The notes under the pieces were generated by a model, which was not told the DNA's origin, did no database searches, and saw only the letters and a list, made by a program, of their open reading frames with translations. This document shows, one piece after another, positions 52,282-64,000 of a DNA stretch of 64,000 nt. Position 1 is the first letter of the stretch. The number at the start of each line of letters is the position of its first letter. Origin of the DNA: Tetrahymena elliotti 4EA (Eukaryota; Ciliophora; Oligohymenophorea; Hymenostomatida; Tetrahymenidae). The DNA is taken from NCBI GenBank assembly GCA_000231825.2, contig JH720297.1, positions 565,010 through 629,009 of the forward strand, given 5' to 3'. The translations under genes and the position numbers were made by a program.

Positions 52282-52827
52282 ATGCAAAATTCACATGAAA
52301 AACTTAAATAGTTTGAAGAAAAGAAAAAGCAAATCAAAGATTCAATAAACTAAGCTTTGAACATGATATTTAAAACTAATCATATTGTTAAATCGTTAGA
52401 GGATCTTGATGTAGGCTCTGGTTTATATTCTTTTGGAGGAACATACAGTAATACAAACTACTATTACTTCACTTCAGGAGAATTTAAAAATCATATTCCA
52501 ATCGATATAGTATAAAATTCCAACTAGGTTTATAATTGGATAAAAAAAAATTACAGATCAAAAGACGAAGGAGGCTGGTGGTGTATTTTCCATCATACTT
52601 CTACTACCTTTGAGTCAAGAGAATACTATGAAGATGTAGAAACAATAAACTCCTATATTGAAAATAAGTATAATATTTTTAAAGGTGATTCCTTAGTAAA
52701 TTTTGGAGATCTTAATGAAGGCTTATAGTCTGATGAAAGCACTCTTAAAGAAATTTAAGATTTACTACAATAAATTAAATAACAAACAAGTAATTTAAGG
52801 GTAGAAAAAGAAATACTTTAAAATTGA
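52282..52827 (+). CDS. Hypothetical protein, 181 residues
   Basis: Intronless frame from ATG to TGA. It opens with a charged helix (MQNSHEKLKQFEEKKKQIKD), then a compact aromatic-rich middle (LYSFGGTYSNTNYYYF; VYNWIKKNYRS; EGGWWCIFHHTSTTF) and a helical glutamine-rich C-terminus. The middle could be a small folded domain with a His-His pair, but I do not recognise the family. There is no signal peptide or membrane helix. It is divergently arranged with the histidine-kinase-like gene, about 360 bp away, which might allow shared regulation, but nothing in the sequence proves it. Confidence 0.75.
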
Positions 52828-53096
52828 GATAAATTAATTATTAAAAAGCAATTTTGGTATTTATAAAATAATATAGAGATTTTTTTAATTAATATTTTTA
52901 AGTATTTATTATTCATCTGCATTTTCTTCATTTATAAATTAATTAATTTAAATAATTTATTTAATTTATAAAACATTTATTTATTTTGCATTTAAATTAT
53001 ATTTATTATTATAAAATATAAAATTTAATTTAAATCAAACAAAAATAGTTCTTTACTATTAAAAATAATATTTTTAATTTCTATTTACTATTTATC
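52828..53096. other. AT-rich flank before the assembly gap
   Basis: Nothing recognisable; the sequence runs into a gap of N. Confidence 0.5.
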
Positions 53097-53196
53097 NNNN
53101 NNNNNNNNNNNNNNNNNNNNNNNNNNNNNNNNNNNNNNNNNNNNNNNNNNNNNNNNNNNNNNNNNNNNNNNNNNNNNNNNNNNNNNNNNNNNNNNN
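53097..53196. other. Assembly gap (100 N)
   Basis: Exactly 100 N bases, the conventional filler for a scaffold gap of unknown true size. Features on its two sides may not be at their real distance. Confidence 0.99.
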
Positions 53197-53742
53197 AATT
53201 TAAATTAATTTTATTATTTGTTCATAACTTTTTGCAATAAATTCCAATCTAAATTATATTTTATTTTAAAATTAATCTTATCAAGGATTAAAATGATATC
53301 AAATCAATCAGTTTAAACAATTTTATTACTTCAATTAAGAAATTTATAAAAAATACTTCTACTTTTTTATTATTTTTTTTTCATATTCTTTAAAAGAAAA
53401 ATGAATGATTTTCATTGAAAATTTAATAAATATCTATCAGATTCTAAAAATAAATTTTTGATTATTTAATCAAAAGAGAAACAACTTTTATCAAAAAAAT
53501 AAAACAAACTTAGAATTAGGTTGAAAAATTAAAAGGCATACATAATATTATTAATAATCAATTCGATAAATAAAATCAAAAATCAATAATGAGTTATGTA
53601 GAATTATTTCTCTTTAGACATTTTTTTTGATTGTAAAATTTATTTTTTTAAAGTAATCAAGGTAATTTTATCAGAAGTTGTAGAAACAGGAATAAAATGA
53701 TAACTAAAAAATGGTTTTTTTTATTTTTTAAATCATGCCATA
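53197..53742. other. AT-rich flank after the gap
   Basis: No convincing gene. An ATG near 53589 opens a short reading (MSYVELFLF) that could be a first exon of the next gene, but this is unproven. Confidence 0.4.
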
Positions 53743-54117
53743 ATGCTAATATAATTTTTGTAGAGTTAATTAGCAAAAAGCGGGAGTAGATTAATTTCTG
53801 ATTCCAAAAAGAACTTAGTAAAATATGATGTCAATTAATATCTAAATTATTATGATAGATCTAACTTATATTTAAATTATTAAACTTCTGAAACACGAAG
53901 AGAGTTGAGAAAGCTCATTCTTGAGAATGAATTGTTAATCTAAGTTAATCAATAAGATTATGGAAATGATGACAGAAAATAAAATGAACAATTTCAAGAA
54001 GAAGATATGTAAAATGATAAATTTCATGCTTATAATTCAAACCTAAAACAAATCCCACAAGATTATTTTAGCTCTTCACTTGTTGAATTTAATTCGCTGA
54101 TGAACAAATGTATATGA
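53743..54117 (+). CDS. Hypothetical protein, exon structure uncertain
   Basis: An open frame of 124 codons ending at TGA 54115-54117. The part from 53767 on looks clearly coding: SGSRLISDSKKNLVKYDVNQ, then RRELRKLILENELLIQ and a Gln/Asp-rich tail. The first residues (from ATG 53743) could instead be intron, because a TTTTTTGTAG acceptor ends at 53766. A further coding-like stretch, EKKPTYSQKKYQKQKLSIDQ onward, starts near 54194, so the gene may continue past 54117 by splicing; I could not find a junction that keeps frame. No domain recognised. It may continue to the left across the gap. Confidence 0.45.
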
Positions 54118-55270
54118 TTTATTTTATGTGTATTAAATAGAACTAATTTTGTTAATAATAAATAAATCTTTATTGATAAACTAATTATTCCCTTTTTACT
54201 TTGAGAAAAAGCCAACTTATTCTTAGAAAAAATACTAAAAATAGAAATTGAGTATTGATTAAATTAGTAAGTAAGTAGAAGCTTTTAATGATATTATATC
54301 AAAAAATATAAATTTTGTAAAAGTTTTAAAGAGTACTTGCTCTGTTTACACTTTTTAATTGTAAGCTTTTGATTTCAAAATATTTCATAAAATTAAAATG
54401 AAGATAAATATTTAATTAGACTTTATAAAAATATTCAAATCCCTCACCAAAATTAAGATAAATAATGAATAAAGAAGTAATTAATTAAGCATTCATTTAT
54501 TAATTATGCTTACTATTTTTCAGACATTTCTATTGTAATATTTCACAGAATTTCAATGTTGTTAAAGATATTTTTTTCTAATTATGAAATGGTTCTAATA
54601 GAACCAATCTTTTATTATTATTTAATTTACTCTTTTATGAAATAGATTTATTTGATTTATCATTAACAATAATAGTTTTGTGTATCTTATAAATTATATT
54701 TTTGGATAATTTAATTCAAATTTTAACTTTATAAAAGGATTTTTTTTAACTTTTATTCCTTCTAATATAAGTTAATAAAAATTAGATTGAAGAGGAGAGA
54801 TTTTTTTTGTAATTAATTATGAATAATAAATTGACTTTTTTAATTTCAAAATTAAATGTAGAAGAGAGAAGTTCTAAAATTAGTTGAAGTTCTAGAACTA
54901 ACTCCTCTGTAAATTTAAATTAGTGACTAATTTTCTAGATAATTTAAAGACAATCTAAATAAAATTATTGCAAATTTAAATTTTATTTAGGAAATTGTCT
55001 TTGCCATATGTAAGCTTAAAGCTAGAATATTCTTTTCAAAAATGAAGGTGAAGATTTGCTTTAGTATTTTTCTCAAGAATTTTTCTTCAAAAAGGATTTT
55101 TAAGATTGTATTTGAGTAAAGGAATTTAATTTTGCTTATTAAATTTGGAAATTAAGTAAAAAGCTAAATTAATTATTGTTTAACAATTTTAATTGAAAAG
55201 TAAGCAAATTAATCTGTCGGTGGTATAATTAATTTATTAGAAAAAAAAATAAACTTATTGATTGATTACT
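54118..55270. other. Mostly non-coding, with hairpin
   Basis: Contains the coding-like piece near 54194-54345 mentioned for the preceding gene, a perfect 12-bp palindrome AGTTCTAGAACT near 54890 and a strong hairpin at 54948-55002. The rest is AT-rich leader/promoter sequence of the ABC transporter gene. Confidence 0.4.
54948..55002. repeat. Long hairpin (inverted repeat)
   Basis: The arm AGACAAT-CTAAATAAAATT pairs with AATTTTATTTAG-GAA-ATTGTCT around a short A/T loop, with only a 3-nt bulge. It lies about 270 bp upstream of the ABC transporter start and looks like a small inverted-repeat element. Confidence 0.6.
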
Positions 55271-60580
<5,310 letters not shown>

Positions 60581-62130
60581 AAGTTTAAATAATTTATTTT
60601 TGTATTATTTTTAACAAATTATATATTTTTCTCAAAAATTTATTTCGATTCCAATGGATTATCATTTTTTTCATAATATTTGATGTGCTGATTATACAAA
60701 AGTTATTAATATTCGTTGTGTCATTTGATATATTTTTAAATTTATCCTGCTCTATGTTTTTTTTAAGTTTTAATATAAATTATTTACTAATACCTGGCTC
60801 ATAAAATTAAATTTAATGATTAAATATGCTTTTCTAGAGTACTAGAAAAAATGAATCACTCACTTAATTACAAAAATTGTGATCTCAAAAACTAATCATT
60901 TATTAAAATATATCATACTCTAATATTTTTTAACTTGTAGAGATAGCAAGAAAATAATATTTGTTTCTACTTGATGACAAAAAATATTTGCTAAAATATT
61001 TTTATGTTTATTAATTTACCATCCAATTCTATTTTTTTAAAATAAATTGTATCTATAACTATCAATCAAATATTTTTAAGGGTTTAAAGTAAAGTAAGGT
61101 GTTCTTTTAAAAAAAATTTCATAATTTGTCAAAACTTTTTTCATAAGCAAACTAGATAAAGCAATTAATAAAAACTGAGAAATAATTTTTAAAATGTTTA
61201 AATTTGAATGAAAGAAAGATGTAATTCATATTTTTTGAATGATCAGAGAGGTAGAATTTTTATCAAATCAATTTAAACTATTACCACTATTATTTAAATA
61301 TTGAAAATAGTTACTTAGCTTTTTATTTTCATTAATTTAGACTAACTTAAGTTGTTTTTAAAAATTAAACATACTTCTTAAATTATGCTGAATTTAAATA
61401 TCACATATTCAATATAATTGCTAAAAATAAGTTAAATGTGTGGGTAGAATTTCATTTTAATGTAAAAAAATTAAAAAGATGTTGCTTATTTTAATAAATA
61501 GTAATTAATTGAATTAATTAAGAAAGTGTTGAGTTTTAGATAAAAAGTAAGTTATAAAATGCAACCAAAACTGGATATGTAATTTGAAAAAATGTAATGT
61601 ATTAATATGATTAATTAAGATAAATTTAATTTTAAAAATATGTAACATAAATTTAGTAGTTATAAATTAGAGAAGATTACATTATCTTTAAAATTTTAGT
61701 AGCAATTTACAAACTTCTAGTAATAGCATTCCTTGACTAGAGCAATTATTAATTTTTGATGAACCGCAAATTTAAAAAAACTAAATCTATTAGACTACTA
61801 GAAGTTTTGATTGAATTCAGAATAAAACAATGGAACAATTCTTTTATAATTTTTCAAATTGAGATAGATAGAATGAGATTACTCTTGTAACGAGATGATA
61901 CTTATATTTAACTAGAAATTTGACAACTGTTAATAGCATCATACAATTTTATTCTTTTATTTGTCACATTGCTTTCACTTAATGCATATTTTTAGTATTT
62001 ATACCAATAAACTAAGTCTCCTAAATATATTTAATAAATTCAAAAAAGTTTTATTTAAAAAATTAAAAAATATTTATAACAACTATTTCAAGTTCAGCTT
62101 CGCCTTACAACCTAGTTTAATTGCATATTT
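60581..62130. other. Intergenic, AT-rich, with short inverted repeat
   Basis: About 1.5 kb with no gene found on either strand. A 12-bp perfect inverted repeat (61711-61722 and 61796-61807) encloses about 73 bp. Confidence 0.45.
61711..61807. repeat. Short element bounded by 12-bp inverted repeats
   Basis: AAACTTCTAGTA at 61711-61722 and its reverse complement TACTAGAAGTTT at 61796-61807 enclose a non-coding interior. The size would fit a tiny miniature inverted-repeat element, but a chance match in AT-rich DNA cannot be excluded. Confidence 0.4.
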
Positions 62131-63327
62131 ATGACACCTCTACAAATTAAACTTTTATTAGTAGCTCAGGTTATATGTGGTCTTTCTAGTGGCCTGCTCT
62201 ATAAGTAACAACAAAGAAGTATTGTGAATGGAGTTGAATTTAATCACCCTTTTATGTAGACTTATCTGATGTTTATTGGAGAAGCACTTTGCTACGTTCT
62301 CTTCATATTCTATAAAAAATTTAAACCTGAGCAATACAAAAAAGAGTGTGAAGATGGAGTTAAAGAAGGACTTTCTCTAAATCCCAGTAAATGGTTATTC
62401 GCTATCCCAGCTTTCTGTGATTTCACTACTACAACTGTAGGCTTCTTTGCTATGTATATGATGCCTCTCTCGATCAACTATATGATTAATGGTGGTAATC
62501 TTATAGTCATTTCAGCTTTTTCAGTCATCTTTTTAAAGAAGGTCTTGTATCGTCATCACTACATGGGACTTTTCTTTAATATTCTTGGTTTAGTAGTTAT
62601 CGGCGTCAGTGCTTTGGTAAATTCTAGTGATGAAGATAACAGTGCTCTCTTACTTGGTATTATCTTATAATGTTGCACATTCTTTACTGGATCTACCTAG
62701 AGTATTGTAGAAGAAAAACTCTTCAGAAATTATCATCTCAATCCTTTTGAATTTGTAGGTTATGAAGGGTTCTGGGGTTTAATTATCACTATGGCAGGAT
62801 TAAATATTTATGTCCATATTGATTGTCCTAGTGTCATCTCAGACTGTCCTGATGGTAAAATGGAATCAGTACCTGGATTTTTTGATCAAGTTTTTACTAT
62901 GGAAGGCCAATACCAACCTACTCTTTTGATTGTAGTTATTTTAACCATCTTTGCTATTTTCTTCTTAAATGGTATTTCGTTATCTATCACCAAGTATTTG
63001 AGTGCTCTCACAAGAAGTGTTGTTAGTTCTTTAGTTCCTTTTGCTGTATGGATGGCTACTCTAGCCCTTGGTTGGGAAGAATTCAATTACATATAACTAA
63101 TTGGTTATATAATTATCACAATCGGTACACTTATTTACAATGAAATTATCTCTATTCCCATATTTAACATGAATTATTATACCAAAGAAAATATTGCTAA
63201 AAGAGAAAAAATTTACTCTGAAAAACCAGCTGTGACTCTTGATTTACCTAATTATGAAGAAAATGTAAAAATTAATGATCCATAGTTAAATAATGTAGTC
63301 AGTGCTGAAACACAACAAGCTTCATGA
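62131..63327 (+). CDS. SLC35F6-like drug/metabolite-superfamily transporter
   Basis: Intronless, 398 residues, with about ten hydrophobic segments, the layout of the drug/metabolite transporter superfamily. The N-terminus (TPLQIKLLLVAQVICGLSSG), the FNHPFMQTYLMFIGEALCY motif after helix 1, and the middle block (SKWLFAIPAFCDFTTTTVGF; MYMMPLSINYMINGGNLIVI; VIFLKKVLYRHHYMG) match SLC35F6 and related nucleotide-sugar-like carriers. Later QSIVEEKLFRNYHLNPFEFV and GYEGFWG are also typical. Human SLC35F6 is reported at lysosomes and mitochondria; the substrate here is unknown. The cytosolic C-terminus is hydrophilic. The gene uses more C and G than its neighbours, with only a handful of TAA/TAG Gln codons, suggesting high expression (inference). 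Confidence 0.92.
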
Positions 63328-64000
63328 AAGAAATTAACAAAAAACTTACTACAAATTTATAAGGAAAATACTTTATATATTATAAAAAATAAAAAATTAA
63401 CATTTTTATGTTTAAATTCTTGCAAATGCGAATATGCTGTGTTATGTTATAAATTACGTTACTTAATTTAATAATTTAACTCTCTTATTTTTCATAAAAG
63501 CTTGCTTTATTATTTTCACTTTTATTTTTCAATTTATAAATCAAATTTTACTTTTTGATAGGTTTTTATTTGATTTTAAAATAAAAATTTTCAATTTAAA
63601 TGAAAGTTTATTAAAAATTTTTATTAAATGACTTAAAAAAAAATAATAAATTAATTCTTTAATTATTTGATATTGTTATTGATTATGAAGTTAAATATTT
63701 CTTGATGATTTTTTATTAAAAAAAACTTAATTTTTGATAAATAAAAATTGAATTAATACTCTCAATTCCAAATCAAAACCTTTTATTTTACTTTTGTCAT
63801 AAAAATTTGTTTTATTATTTTGTTGTTTGAATATTTTCATTTAAAATATTAGATTTTTCTTTTATTTTTGACTTGTTTTATTAATCTTTAAGAAAATTTT
63901 AATTTACAGATTTTTTAAAAATGTCATATTATAGAAATGAAATAACTTAAAAATTTTTTGATTAAATAAATTCGCTAAATATTTCATTTTAAAAAGAGCT
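63328..64000. other. Intergenic, AT-rich
   Basis: Downstream flank of the SLC35F6-like gene to the window end; nothing recognisable. Confidence 0.5.

Overview
The window is nuclear DNA of a Tetrahymena-like (oligohymenophorean) ciliate, most likely from the macronuclear assembly. It is very AT-rich. Every convincing gene is full of in-frame TAA and TAG codons that must encode glutamine, and every gene ends at TGA. Introns are short, AT-rich and GT...AG. A 100-base run of N marks an assembly gap. No bacterial, organellar or viral features, tRNAs or rRNAs were recognised. All gene models below were read by eye with the ciliate code. For six spliced genes (acetyltransferase, RNB nuclease, cyclic-nucleotide-binding protein, N/Q-rich protein, RPB4-like protein, ABC transporter) the exon lengths sum to an exact multiple of three.

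Layout. 1-402: last exons of a leucine-rich-repeat (LRR) gene entering from the left. 2317-12528 (perhaps to 12761): very large, intron-rich gene for a secreted/membrane protein with a signal peptide, dozens of furin-like Cys-rich repeats and a C-terminal multi-pass region. 13198-17891: Asn/Gln-rich low-complexity protein with a 17-residue polyglutamine tract. 19031-19783: small P-loop-like protein. 20706-24177 (minus): protein with two cyclic-nucleotide-binding domains. 26885-27814: NAT8-like membrane acetyltransferase. 29852-34475: DIS3L2/RNB-family exoribonuclease. 35069-37336: second LRR gene, built from 90-nt repeat exons. 37963-38193: possible 76-aa protein. 38439-39491: SNF5/SMARCB1-type chromatin remodelling subunit.

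39492-45930 is gene-poor, with one plausible 169-aa minus-strand gene. 45931-46477: small RPB4/RPC9-like protein. 46870-51921 (minus): single-exon 1683-aa membrane hybrid histidine-kinase-like protein whose phosphoacceptor histidine appears to be tryptophan. It is divergently arranged with an unknown 181-aa gene (52282-52827). After the gap come a small uncertain gene (53743-54117), a complete ABCC/MRP-type ABC transporter (55271-60580) and an SLC35F6-like transporter (62131-63327).

The genes do not form operons, as expected for a ciliate, and share no evident pathway. Sensing and membrane transport are the most frequent themes: Cys-rich receptor, cyclic-nucleotide-binding protein, histidine-kinase-like protein, ABCC and SLC35 transporters. 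The best candidates for unusual biology are the degenerate histidine kinase, the Cys-rich protein with introns at the same place in successive repeats, and a GC-rich inverted-repeat insert inside one of those introns.
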